From contig CAYWTS010000001.1 of the NCBI GenBank assembly GCA_964461265.1, forward strand, positions 186,001 to 250,000: DNA of 64,000 bases, given 5' to 3'. Shown one piece after another: positions 54,721-63,647 of the stretch. Numbering within the stretch: position 1 is the first letter of the stretch; the number at the start of each line of letters is the position of its first letter. This DNA comes from CAYWTS01 sp964461265. GTDB lineage: Bacteria > Bacteroidota > Ignavibacteria > Tepidaquicellales > OLB5. Under the pieces are notes generated by a model. That model saw nothing but the letters and a program-made list of their open reading frames with translations. It searched no databases and was not told the origin of the DNA. The translations under genes and the position numbers were made by a program.

Positions 54721-56457
54721 ATGGCTAATTCTTCAAAAGAAATAATAAAACTGAAGAAAACAATAACAAACCTGCAACGTAATATAAAAGTTTTACGTTC
54801 AAGGAATATTAAAATAAACAAACAGTTTATGTACCTTCTGAGACACTCTGCAAAACTGGAGACTTTTGTAGAAAGCGTAAATGAAGGGCTTATTTGTGTT
54901 GATAATAATGACAGGATTACTTATGTGAATAAACAACTTTGTAAAATGCTCGGCTACAAAAAAGATGAATTGATTGACAAGATAGGTTACAATGAAATAA
55001 TACTTCCTGAAGACAGGGATATTATAATAAAAAAGAACAAACTCCGCACTAAAGGGCTATCGGACGCATACAGAATCAGGTTAATGACAAAATCCGGTAA
55101 AATTGTTTTTACAAATATCAGCGGGTCTCCGTTAAAAAACGGACATGGCAAAGTAACAGGTTCAATTGGATTAATTTCTGATATTACTAATCAGATTGAT
55201 ATTGAAAATGAAATCCGTAGGAAAAATGAAGAACTTAATATGCTTGTTGAAGCAGGTAAGCTTATTACTAAATCACTTGACCTTAAAGAACTGTATGATT
55301 CAATGTTTTATAATATTGCAAAAGTAGCGGATTGTGCCGAACTATTTGTATCCGATTATGACAATGAAAGCAAAATGATTAAATATACTTACCTCAGAAG
55401 TACGCAGGGTAAAGAAAGAATAGACGTAAATAACATTCCTCCAATACCGCTGGCTCCTAAAGGTTTTGGAATTCTTAGCAAGGTAATCAGAGCCAAAAAA
55501 TCAATGATTTTAAACGATTACCAAAAACATTTCAAACAGGTAAAAACCTATTATGTCATAAAAGATACAGGAGAAGTAATTGATGGTACAAAAGGTAACT
55601 ACATACCGCGTTCGGCATTAGTAATACCGGTTATATATGAAAATAAAGTGATAAGTGTAATTCAGCTATTCAGTGAAAGAAAAAACGCATACACTTCAAA
55701 TCACCGGCTGTTTCTGGAAGCTTTAATGCAGCATGTTGCACTAGCTACTCACAACGCAAATCTGTATACAAAGGCACAAAATGAAATCACCGAAAGAATT
55801 AAAATTGAAAAAGAGCTTGAACAATCAATAAAAGAAAAAGAAATTTTACTGAAAGAAATTTATCACAGGGTAAAAAATAATCTGCAGGTTATTTCAAGCT
55901 TAATCAAACTTCAGTCTGACTTTGCAAAGGATCAGTCTACAAAAGAATTTCTTAAGATGAGCCAGACAAGGGTAAAAACTATGGCACTTGTGCATGAAAA
56001 ATTATACCGTTCTAACAATCTTAACAAACTTAATCTTCAGGAATATATTGAATCACTTGTGACGCATTTAATGAATATTTATTCCGTAAAAACCGGATTT
56101 ATTTCTTTTACTACTAATGCACGCAACATAAATCTTAGTATCGACTTAGCAATACCCTGTGCACTGATTATTAACGAATTGGTATCAAATTCATTAAAAC
56201 ATGCATTTCCCGGCAAAAGGCGCGGCTCAATAAATATAGAACTGAATGCAGAACCTGACAGTAATATCCGTTTGGCAGTAATTGATAACGGTGTGGGGCT
56301 GCCTGAAAATTTTGATATCTATAATTCTAAAGGTATGGGTATGCAAATTATCACAACACTAACCGAACAAATTGACGGAAAAATTGAGGTTAAAATAAAA
56401 CCAAAAACCGAATTTTCAATAAAATTTAAGCACGATGCATACATCAGCAGGTTGTGA
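54721..56457 (+). CDS. PAS-GAF-HisKA_2 sensor histidine kinase (second copy)
   Basis: This 578-residue kinase has an N-terminal coiled coil (to about 45), PAS (about 48-165; VNEGLICVDNNDRITYVNKQLC, GSIGLISDITNQI), GAF (about 180-345; IPRSALVIPVIYENKVISVIQLF), the HisKA_2 box EIYHRVKNNLQVISSLIKLQ and HATPase (IINELVSNSLKHAFPGKRRG, DNGVGLPENF). It has the same build as the kinase at 48102 and shares the linker LLKEIYHRV/LLQEVHHRV, so the two are paralogues, about 5 kb apart. No response regulator is adjacent. No membrane segment is present. Confidence 0.93.
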   Translation: MANSSKEIIKLKKTITNLQRNIKVLRSRNIKINKQFMYLLRHSAKLETFVESVNEGLICVDNNDRITYVNKQLCKMLGYKKDELIDKIGYNEIILPEDRDIIIKKNKLRTKGLSDAYRIRLMTKSGKIVFTNISGSPLKNGHGKVTGSIGLISDITNQIDIENEIRRKNEELNMLVEAGKLITKSLDLKELYDSMFYNIAKVADCAELFVSDYDNESKMIKYTYLRSTQGKERIDVNNIPPIPLAPKGFGILSKVIRAKKSMILNDYQKHFKQVKTYYVIKDTGEVIDGTKGNYIPRSALVIPVIYENKVISVIQLFSERKNAYTSNHRLFLEALMQHVALATHNANLYTKAQNEITERIKIEKELEQSIKEKEILLKEIYHRVKNNLQVISSLIKLQSDFAKDQSTKEFLKMSQTRVKTMALVHEKLYRSNNLNKLNLQEYIESLVTHLMNIYSVKTGFISFTTNARNINLSIDLAIPCALIINELVSNSLKHAFPGKRRGSINIELNAEPDSNIRLAVIDNGVGLPENFDIYNSKGMGMQIITTLTEQIDGKIEVKIKPKTEFSIKFKHDAYISRL

Positions 56458-56460
56458 GAA

Positions 56461-56901
56461 TCAAGCCCTGCCTATTAATCCCCATATCCACCTATGAAAA
56501 TTATGCGGGAAACCTGAATTTTCAAGAAACATTAAAACACACTCATCTGCAATAACATTAATTCCTTTTTCTTTACAGAACGTGACTGCTTTCTCACTTT
56601 TAGAACCAAACTGCATCCAAACCTGGTTAATACCTGCATCTGCTATTTCTTCAACAATTTTTTCAGTCTCATCAGGCAGAACAACAAGTATTATACCATC
56701 GGTATCATTTGGGACATCTTTTACCGAACGATAACAGTTAATTCCTCCGATATTTTCGGCGGTTCTGTGAACTGGATATATTGTATAGTTGCGTTTCAGC
56801 ATTTCCAGTAAGATTGTCCGTCCCATGTTTATTTTGCCTGCCGATGCTCCAATTATTGCATAATTCTTACCCCTTAGGAATTTTTCTATGTCTGTTCTCA
56901 T
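56461..56901 (-). CDS. CoA-binding domain protein (YccU-like)
   Basis: Starting at the ATG at 56901 (MRTDIEKFLRGKNYAIIGAS), this 146-residue protein is a stand-alone CoA-binding/Rossmann protein of the YccU/CoA_binding_2 type: GASAGKINMGRTILLEMLKRN, IYPVHRTAENIGG, GIILVVLPDETEKIVEE, VWMQFGSKSEKAV and VIADECVLMFLENSG. The reading frame extends upstream to 57096 without a stop, but that extra part is the tail of a decayed SIMPL gene (next entry), not part of this family. The ligand role is assumed from the family. Confidence 0.9.
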   Translation of the reverse strand: MRTDIEKFLRGKNYAIIGASAGKINMGRTILLEMLKRNYTIYPVHRTAENIGGINCYRSVKDVPNDTDGIILVVLPDETEKIVEEIADAGINQVWMQFGSKSEKAVTFCKEKGINVIADECVLMFLENSGFPHNFHRWIWGLIGRA

Positions 56902-56904
56902 CTT

Positions 56905-57290
56905 TTTTTCTTTTAATTTAAAAGTAACATAAACCACTGCCCCTGCATTCAGGCTGCCTTCACTGAATGTTGCACTGTTTGATGAACTTTTATAATCATA
57001 TGAAACAGTATTAAAAGGATTAGGGTAATATGAATTGTAAGATTCTTCCGATATCGATAAGGGACTTCCTATCGTCATACAGTAAACAGCAGCCATTACT
57101 TCTGTTTTTTTCTTAGCAGCTTCAAGAGCCTCTAATCTTGCTTTATAACGGGTTTCAATAACCTTTGAATAATCGAGCGTATATTTTTAATTTCCACATT
57201 GTCTATTTTCAGCAGTTATCTTGCAATCTCACTAAACAAACCAATTGCACTGATTTGATGACATTCAGCTACCTTGCAGATACAATTTTA
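56905..57290 (-). pseudogene. Remnant of a SIMPL (DUF541) domain gene
   Basis: The frame ahead of the CoA-binding gene reads LDYSKVIETRYKARLEALEAA, KKKTEVMAAVYCMTIGSPLSISEE, and after a polar stretch SLNAGAVVYVTFKLKE. This is the C-terminal half of a SIMPL/DUF541 protein (A-x-x-KA-x-x-A-x-x-x-G, then I-S-E, then the final G-x-x-V-x-V-x-F-x-L strand). Upstream of a TAA near 57183, the frame displaced by one base continues with a similar pattern (GLFSEIAR, then a TAA, then LLKIDNVEIKNI). No start or signal peptide remains. I read this as a 5'-truncated gene with one base lost and a nonsense codon. It flows in frame into the CoA-binding gene. Confidence 0.5.
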
Positions 57291-57409
57291 TACCATAGTC
57301 AAGCTACAAACAATGTAATCTTTTCAGAGGTGTAAAAACAGCTTTAACAAGATACATAAAACAATATTAAATATATTTGCACAGTATTATCAAATTGTTA
57401 ATTAACAAA

Positions 57410-59185
57410 ATGATTTTTTCAAATTTTATCGAATTTTTCGAACAAATTACCAGCAATTATTCAGATAAGCCTGCAATAAGCTTTAAAGAAAACGATAAAT
57501 ACTATACTATTTCGGGTAATAAGCTCAGGGAACTTGTTTATGCTGCTGCTCAATCACTCGAAAAGCTCGGAATAAAATACGGAGAAAAAGCAGCAATTAT
57601 ATCGGAAAACCGTTTTGAATGGGTTGTAGCCGATTTTGCCTGTATTATTCTTGGTGTTGTTACGGTTCCGGTCTATACAACAATGACATCTTCACAAATC
57701 AAATACATTCTTAGCCATTCAGGATGCAGGATTTGTTTTGTTTCAACTCAAATAATTGCCAATAAAATTGCTTCCATTAAAAATGAACTTCCTGAACTGA
57801 AAGAAGTAATTTGCTTCAATGAACCCAATAATTCGGATATTAAAGTTATCAGTTTCAAAAAATTAATATCCAGCGATGTTTCAGAAGGCAATTCGGATTA
57901 TAACATTACTTCTGCAATTAAATATTTAAAAGAGAAATCAATAAATATTAAGCCTGATGATTTACTGACAATTATTTATACTTCCGGCACGACTGGAATA
58001 CCTAAAGGAGTCTGCCTTACGCATAAAAATATTTTATCCAATATTAGCCAATGCCAAAATGTGTTAATACTTGGATTTGAAGACAGATTCCTTTCGTTCC
58101 TTCCTCTGGCGCACAGCTACGAACGCACCGCAGGTTATTATTACCCTTTATCTGTTGGTGCGCATATCTATTATGCAGTATCGGTTGATACTTTACAAAC
58201 TCAAATGACAGAGGTAAAGCCTACGGTAATTACTACTGTCCCGAACTTATTCAAACGGATTCACTCAAGGATACTAAGTAATATTGAATCATCGCCTGTT
58301 CACAAGAAAATAATTGCGAAGAAGTCGCTTAAATTAGGTTTTAAATACCGTAATAACAAAACACATTTCCTGTGGAAACTGGCAGATAAAATAGTATTTA
58401 AAAAAATAAGAGAAAAAACCGGAGGTAAACTAAAATTCTTCATTTCTGGCGGTTCGGCATTGAGTAATTACCATGCTGAATTTTTCGATTCCATAGGCAT
58501 AACCATTCTGCAGGGTTACGGATTGACCGAAGCTTCACCTGTTATTTCTGTTAACCCACCCCAAAAGAATAAAATCGGTACAGTAGGTCCAGCCTTAAAA
58601 GGTATAGAAGTTAAAACGGCGGATGACGGAGAAATACTTATAAAAGGAAGCAATGTTATGAACGGTTACTATAAGAATGAATCCGATACCAGTGAGATAA
58701 TTAAAGACGGATGGCTTCATACAGGTGATATAGGAAATATTGACAAAGACGGTTATATAACAATCACAGACAGAAAAAAACAATTAATAAAAACCGAAGG
58801 CGGCAAATACATTTCACTTGCTCATATAGAAGATACAATTTCAAATTCGGAAATTATTGAACAGGTAATTGCGGTTGCAGATGATGATAAACCTTTTGTT
58901 GCAGCTTTAATTTATCCGGATTATGATAAAATTAAAAATGCACTTAATTTACAAGAAGAGAATTTAGAATTGTTGCAGGGAAATCATAATGTAAAAAAAA
59001 TAGTAAGCGAAGAAATTAATCGTCTTCAGAAAGATTTCGCTAAGTATGAAAGAGTCCGTAAATTTAAGCTGTTAACAAAGCCATTCACAATAGAAAACGG
59101 TGATTTAACACCAACTTTAAAAGTTAAAAGAAAAATTGTAGAGGAAAAGTATAAATATCTGATTGATGAACTATATAAACTATAA
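57410..59185 (+). CDS. fadD: Long-chain fatty-acid-CoA ligase (AMP-forming)
   Basis: From the ATG at 57410 (MIFSNFIEFFEQITSNYSDKP) this 591-residue enzyme is an ANL-superfamily acyl-CoA synthetase of the FadD15/long-chain group. A TTG at 57377 would add 11 residues. Motifs: A3 P-loop TIIYTSGTTGIPKGVCLTH, FLPLAHSYERT, A5 GYGLTEASPVIS, A7/A8 DGWLHTGDIGNID...ITDRKKQLIKTEGGKYI. The catalytic lysine region at the end (LTPTLKVKRKIVEEKY) is intact. It activates fatty acids through an acyl-adenylate. Its GC content is typical of the window. nuoA follows on the same strand after 46 bases. Confidence 0.94.
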   Translation: MIFSNFIEFFEQITSNYSDKPAISFKENDKYYTISGNKLRELVYAAAQSLEKLGIKYGEKAAIISENRFEWVVADFACIILGVVTVPVYTTMTSSQIKYILSHSGCRICFVSTQIIANKIASIKNELPELKEVICFNEPNNSDIKVISFKKLISSDVSEGNSDYNITSAIKYLKEKSINIKPDDLLTIIYTSGTTGIPKGVCLTHKNILSNISQCQNVLILGFEDRFLSFLPLAHSYERTAGYYYPLSVGAHIYYAVSVDTLQTQMTEVKPTVITTVPNLFKRIHSRILSNIESSPVHKKIIAKKSLKLGFKYRNNKTHFLWKLADKIVFKKIREKTGGKLKFFISGGSALSNYHAEFFDSIGITILQGYGLTEASPVISVNPPQKNKIGTVGPALKGIEVKTADDGEILIKGSNVMNGYYKNESDTSEIIKDGWLHTGDIGNIDKDGYITITDRKKQLIKTEGGKYISLAHIEDTISNSEIIEQVIAVADDDKPFVAALIYPDYDKIKNALNLQEENLELLQGNHNVKKIVSEEINRLQKDFAKYERVRKFKLLTKPFTIENGDLTPTLKVKRKIVEEKYKYLIDELYKL

Positions 59186-59231
59186 CACTTTATTCCTTTA
59201 AACAGATATGTGCAGAGATTATATTTGTTAA

Positions 59232-59600
59232 ATGATAAGTGAATACATTCCAATCCTGATGATAATGACATTTGCTGTCATTTTTGCAGCAGCAAGCATA
59301 ATTGCCTCAAAATTATTCGGTCCAAAAAATCCAAACCCCGTAAAATTATCAGCATATGAAAGCGGTATGGAACCTGTAGGAACTGCACACGGTAGGTTTT
59401 CGGTTAAATATTACATGGTTGCAGTTCTTTTTATTTTATTTGACATCGAAGTTGTATTTATGTATCCCTGGGCTTCGATGTTCATTGACTTAAAAGGCAG
59501 TATTATGGTTTATGCACTTCTGGAAATGATTGTTTTTATTTTTATTTTACTGATTGGTTATATCTATTTGCTGAGAAAAGGTGTTTTAAAATGGTATTAA
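59232..59600 (+). CDS. nuoA: NADH-quinone oxidoreductase subunit A
   Basis: This 122-residue protein has three membrane segments and the complex I subunit A marks: FGPKNPNPVKLSAYESGMEPVG (K-x-x-x-YESG) in the loop, YYMVAVLFILFDIEVVFMYPWA and a C-terminal helix. It is a membrane-arm subunit near the quinone site. It lies 15 bases before nuoB. The remaining complex I genes are not in the window. Confidence 0.96.
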   Translation: MISEYIPILMIMTFAVIFAAASIIASKLFGPKNPNPVKLSAYESGMEPVGTAHGRFSVKYYMVAVLFILFDIEVVFMYPWASMFIDLKGSIMVYALLEMIVFIFILLIGYIYLLRKGVLKWY

Positions 59601-59615
59601 TATAATATACACTAA

Positions 59616-60101
59616 ATGTCTAATCTTCAATCAGCGTTACAGAACGAAGGATTTATTACTACTAAAATTTCTGACCTAATCGACTGGTCAAGAAAGAATT
59701 CTCTTTGGCCGATGCCAATGGGTATTTCATGCTGTGCAATAGAAATGATGGCTTTTGCTGCTTCAAGATTCGATGCAGCAAGGTTCGGCTCCGAGGTATT
59801 CCGTTTTTCACCCCGCCAATCGGATTTAATGATTGTAGCAGGAACCGTTACTTACAAAATGGCATGGGTAGTAAGGAAAATCTGGGACCAGATGCCCGAC
59901 CCTAAATGGTGCATAGCAATGGGAGCATGCACATCAAGCGGCGGTATGTACAGGAGCTATTCTGTTGTGCAGGGAATAGATTTGTTTTTACCCGTCGATG
60001 TATATGTTGCGGGCTGCCCGCCCCGCCCCGATGCACTCTTAGAAGCATTAATACAGATACAAAAAAAGATTGAAAAAGAAAGACCATCGCTTATAAAATA
60101 A
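59616..60101 (+). CDS. nuoB: NADH-quinone oxidoreductase subunit B
   Basis: This 161-residue subunit carries the N2 iron-sulfur cluster of complex I. The four ligands are visible: the tandem cysteines in ISCCAIEMM, ACTSSGG and GCPPRPDALL. The quinone-site residues in RFSPRQSDLMIVAGTVTYKMA are typical. Directly after it comes a hairpin and then genes on the other strand, so nuoA-nuoB form a two-gene unit here, unlike the usual nuoA-N operon. Confidence 0.97.
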   Translation: MSNLQSALQNEGFITTKISDLIDWSRKNSLWPMPMGISCCAIEMMAFAASRFDAARFGSEVFRFSPRQSDLMIVAGTVTYKMAWVVRKIWDQMPDPKWCIAMGACTSSGGMYRSYSVVQGIDLFLPVDVYVAGCPPRPDALLEALIQIQKKIEKERPSLIK

Positions 60102-60136
60102 ATTTTCTGATTTTTATACACCATATTGTTGAAACT

Positions 60137-60152
60137 AGGGGCTGTAGCCCCT
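60137..60152. terminator. Short palindrome after nuoB
   Basis: AGGGGCTGTAGCCCCT is a perfect palindrome-like hairpin (stem GGGGC/GCCCC, 4-base loop) 35 bases after the nuoB stop, followed by TGTTTATATT. It may terminate the nuoAB transcript, or be a single unit of the intergenic repeat type seen near 54100. Confidence 0.5.
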
Positions 60153-60177
60153 TGTTTATATTATAGAAAGTTCATGC

Positions 60178-60474
60178 TCACTTATAATTTCTTTTCCGTT
60201 TAAAATAGATTAATAGTAATATTGCAAAAACAATCATACCAAATATATACTTATAAGTTACAGGCATAAATTCATCACCCGCCATAATTAAAATCGGAAC
60301 AAGCGTAACGCTGAAAAATATAGGTATAGCTAAAACCATATATAATGTGAATAATGTATTTTTCGTTTGTCGGTCTTCGGTATCTTTCATCTTACGCGAC
60401 ATATACCTGCTGTAAAATCTTAAAAACCATACAAGAAAAAGCCAGACTAACAAATAATAAATGTATTCATTCAT
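60178..60474 (-). CDS. Small membrane protein, three predicted helices
   Basis: This 98-residue protein has an N-terminal membrane helix (YIYYLLVWLFLVWFLRF), a basic linker (RYMSRKMKDTEDRQTKN) and two more helices (LYMVLAIPIFFSVTLVPILI, YIFGMIVFAILLLIYF) with a basic tail (KRKRNYK). I do not recognise the family. It lies between nuoB and the BNR gene, on the BNR gene's strand but downstream of it by 48 bases. Confidence 0.65.
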   Translation of the reverse strand: MNEYIYYLLVWLFLVWFLRFYSRYMSRKMKDTEDRQTKNTLFTLYMVLAIPIFFSVTLVPILIMAGDEFMPVTYKYIFGMIVFAILLLIYFKRKRNYK

Positions 60475-60521
60475 AAAGAATATTTATACAGGAAAAAGTT
60501 ATTCAGTTAATCTTTTAAAAT

Positions 60522-63500
60522 TTACTTCGATTCCGTTTTATCGAATTCTTCCCTGCTTAATACAACCAGCTTATTTAACCCTGCTTTCTGCAGAAGTTCA
60601 TTAAGTATTGTTAAATCTTTTTTCAAAAGTACATTTTGTGCATCCGAGGTTTTCTTAAAATCATATTCAACAGCTTTCAGCATTTGTAAATGTGTATCTG
60701 TTGGTCTGCCGTTAAGCTCGGCAACTGTTGAGTAAAGCCCCCCAAGTCTTTCTCTCAGCATCTCATCGCCAAGTATCCCTGTCCCCTCTCTTGATATTAC
60801 CATCTGCCGTCTTAAGCTGTCAAGCTTTGATAATAATACGTTTAAAGCTGTTTTTAAGCTTTCATCTTCTGTTTTGGCTGAAGATTCTGTAATCTGTTCC
60901 TGTAGTTTTGAGTTAACCTCTGCAATGTAAGCCAGGTCTTCCTGCATAGTGTACAGCTTCATAATAGTTTCATCTCTCAGCTTACGGTCATCGCTGCTGT
61001 AAGGCGAATCAGGGTTTGCTGTAAGTGCAATTTTAGAAGTAAAGATTTTATCACCCTTAATCAGCTTAATAGTATAATTTCCTTCGGGAATAAGCGGACC
61101 TACAAATCCACCGTAATCAAGTCTTGTACCTTTTGCTACTCTTGGTGGTTTAAGTCTCATATCCCAGTTAACACGGTTTATTCCCTTCCGTTTTGAACCT
61201 GATAAAGTTTTTATAAGCTTGTTTTCGGAGTCATAAATTTCGATTTTTAAGTCGCCTACTATTGTCCTTTCTTTCAGATAATATGTAATGATATATTCTT
61301 CCAGCATATTCGGACCCACAAACTCGCCTGCATGCTTCCATGCACCTCCATAAACACTGTTTTCAAGATACACGGGCCTTGAAGGCAATATTGCGGCTTC
61401 AGAATTCAGGATAGTTTCATTCAGACTCCTTAGCGGTGTGATATCATCAACTATAATAATACCTCTGCCGTGTGTTGCTAATATCAGGTCATGTTTTTTA
61501 GGATGTATAACTATATCTCTAACCGGAACATTGGGAACATTGGCTGTAAATTGTGTCCAGTCTGTTCCGCCGTTAATACTCACGAATAATCCGAATTCGG
61601 TTCCTGCAAATAAAAGATTATTATTAACAGGGTCTTGTTTTATTTTATGGACGAACCCTTTTATTTCAGATGTATGTATAGCATTCCAAGTTTTACCGAG
61701 ATCGGTTGTTTTATAGATATATACATTCATATCACCCCACATATGCCCATCAAATGATGCAAATGCCATTTTTTCGTTGTGCGGACTGGCTTCAATTGAG
61801 CTGCACCAGGTACAGGCGGGAAGTCCAGGTATATTTTTAGCAACATTCGTCCAGCTTTTACCGCCGTTTACAGTAACCTGAACATTTCCGTCATCAGTTC
61901 CGACCCATAGCAATTCAGAATTTTTAGGTGATTCAGAAATTGTAAAAATAGTACAGTGGTTTTCGGCTGAGGAATTATCGACTGAGAGTCCGCCTGAAAC
62001 TTCCTGCTTTTGTTTTACCGGATCATTTGTAGTCAGGTCAGGTGAAATACGTTCCCAGCTTTCACCTTTATCGGATGAGCGGTATAAATACTGTGCGCCA
62101 ATATAAATTACCGAAGCATCATTGGGACTTAAATGAATTGGTGTATTCCAGTTAAAACGGAGTTTTGGCTCACCGGGCATCGGACAGGGTTTAATTTCCC
62201 GGTATTCCTGAGTTTTGCTGTTATATCTGTAAATGTTTCCCCCCTGGTATTCCCAATAAAAATAATCGGGATTTTCCCTGTCTCTGAATACCCAGAACCC
62301 GTCACCTCCTCCAATTGATTTCCAATCCGATTCATTTATTCCGCCTCTGCTCTGAGACGGACCAATCCACGAACCGTTATCCTGCAAGCCTCCCATCACA
62401 TTGTATGGTTCTTCGGAATCGTGACTTACATGATAAAACTGCGATGCAGGTATATTATTCAGGTATATCCAGTTATAACCTCTATCCAGCGACATATACA
62501 CACCCGCATCGGTACCCACATAAAGGTGCTGGGAATTTTTGGGATTAATCCACAACGCATGGAAGTCTGAATGAACCCATCCGCCTTCATAGCTTATATC
62601 GGAAAACGATTTTCCGCCATCGTTGCTGATAGAAAATCCAAATGCTCCTCTGTAAACCCTTTTCGGGTCGGTCGGGTCAACGTCTATCTGGCTGAAATAA
62701 AATGGTCTTGCTGTTACATTTCCTGTTGAGCTTGTTTTAATCCACGACTCACCGCCATCGGTTGAGTTGTACAATGCAGTTTTTTGGGATTCTACAATTG
62801 CATAAATATTATCAGGAACTGATGGTGCTAAGGCAAGGCAAATTCTTCCCAAAATACCATCTTCCGAAAACTGGGAATCGATTCGTTTCCATGTTACTCC
62901 TCCGTCAATGCTTTTATAAAGACCGCTTCCCTCCCCGCCTGATGAAAAAGCCCACGGCATTCTGCGGAACTGCCACATTGCAGCATAAATAATATCCGGA
63001 TTTTTTGGATTAACCATAACATCTGCACATCCTGTTGTCTCATTAATATATAAAATCTTATTCCAGGTTTTACCGCCATCGGATGTTTTATATAATCCCC
63101 TGTGTTCACTATCCCCCCAAAGCGGACCGCACGCTGCAGCATATACTACATTACTGTTATTGGGATTTATTACAACCTTACTTATGTGTTCGGTTAATTC
63201 AAGTCCCATAAGTTCCCAGTTATCACCTGCATCAACCGATTTGTATATACCTGTTCCCACTGAAACACTGTTACGCATATTAGATTCTCCGGTTCCTACC
63301 CAAATTATATTTTCATTGTTATTATCTATAGCCATATCACCGATTGACTGGCAGTATTTATCAAAAATAGGTTTGAAAAGTGTTCCTCCGGTTATAGATT
63401 TCCATAAACCACCGCTTGCGGTTCCCACATAAATAATTCTGGATTCGCTTTCCAATGCTTTTATGCACGTTATTCTGCCGCTCATAACTGCTGGACCTAT

Positions 63501-63629
63501 TTGCCTTGCTTCAAGCCCGCCAAGTATCGCCGATGTAAGTTTTACCTGCGAGTATGAACTTGCAGGTGTCAGCAAAACCGAACAAATCCCGATAAATAGC
63601 AGGAATGTAAAATAGTTCTTCCTTAGCAT
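60522..63629 (-). CDS. Secreted BNR/sortilin-like beta-propeller protein
   Basis: This 1035-residue protein has a signal peptide and about twelve Asp-box/BNR units across residues ~40-700 (S-x-D-x-G-x-x-W: TSDGGKTWNK, SVDAGDNWEL, SIDGGVTWKR, STDGGESWIK, TTDLGKTWNA). This is the VPS10/sortilin or exo-alpha-sialidase-like propeller common in Bacteroidota and often labelled 'glycosyl hydrolase'. No catalytic sialidase residues are apparent. A beta-sandwich (about 760-870; LKIEIYDSENKLIKTL, GINRVNWDMRL) and a helical C-terminus follow. It has no T9SS sorting domain. The partial gene at the right edge lies 18 bases upstream, so the two are likely co-transcribed. Confidence 0.88.
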   Translation of the reverse strand: MLRKNYFTFLLFIGICSVLLTPASSYSQVKLTSAILGGLEARQIGPAVMSGRITCIKALESESRIIYVGTASGGLWKSITGGTLFKPIFDKYCQSIGDMAIDNNNENIIWVGTGESNMRNSVSVGTGIYKSVDAGDNWELMGLELTEHISKVVINPNNSNVVYAAACGPLWGDSEHRGLYKTSDGGKTWNKILYINETTGCADVMVNPKNPDIIYAAMWQFRRMPWAFSSGGEGSGLYKSIDGGVTWKRIDSQFSEDGILGRICLALAPSVPDNIYAIVESQKTALYNSTDGGESWIKTSSTGNVTARPFYFSQIDVDPTDPKRVYRGAFGFSISNDGGKSFSDISYEGGWVHSDFHALWINPKNSQHLYVGTDAGVYMSLDRGYNWIYLNNIPASQFYHVSHDSEEPYNVMGGLQDNGSWIGPSQSRGGINESDWKSIGGGDGFWVFRDRENPDYFYWEYQGGNIYRYNSKTQEYREIKPCPMPGEPKLRFNWNTPIHLSPNDASVIYIGAQYLYRSSDKGESWERISPDLTTNDPVKQKQEVSGGLSVDNSSAENHCTIFTISESPKNSELLWVGTDDGNVQVTVNGGKSWTNVAKNIPGLPACTWCSSIEASPHNEKMAFASFDGHMWGDMNVYIYKTTDLGKTWNAIHTSEIKGFVHKIKQDPVNNNLLFAGTEFGLFVSINGGTDWTQFTANVPNVPVRDIVIHPKKHDLILATHGRGIIIVDDITPLRSLNETILNSEAAILPSRPVYLENSVYGGAWKHAGEFVGPNMLEEYIITYYLKERTIVGDLKIEIYDSENKLIKTLSGSKRKGINRVNWDMRLKPPRVAKGTRLDYGGFVGPLIPEGNYTIKLIKGDKIFTSKIALTANPDSPYSSDDRKLRDETIMKLYTMQEDLAYIAEVNSKLQEQITESSAKTEDESLKTALNVLLSKLDSLRRQMVISREGTGILGDEMLRERLGGLYSTVAELNGRPTDTHLQMLKAVEYDFKKTSDAQNVLLKKDLTILNELLQKAGLNKLVVLSREEFDKTESK

Positions 63630-63647
63630 TTTTTACAATTTTAAAAT

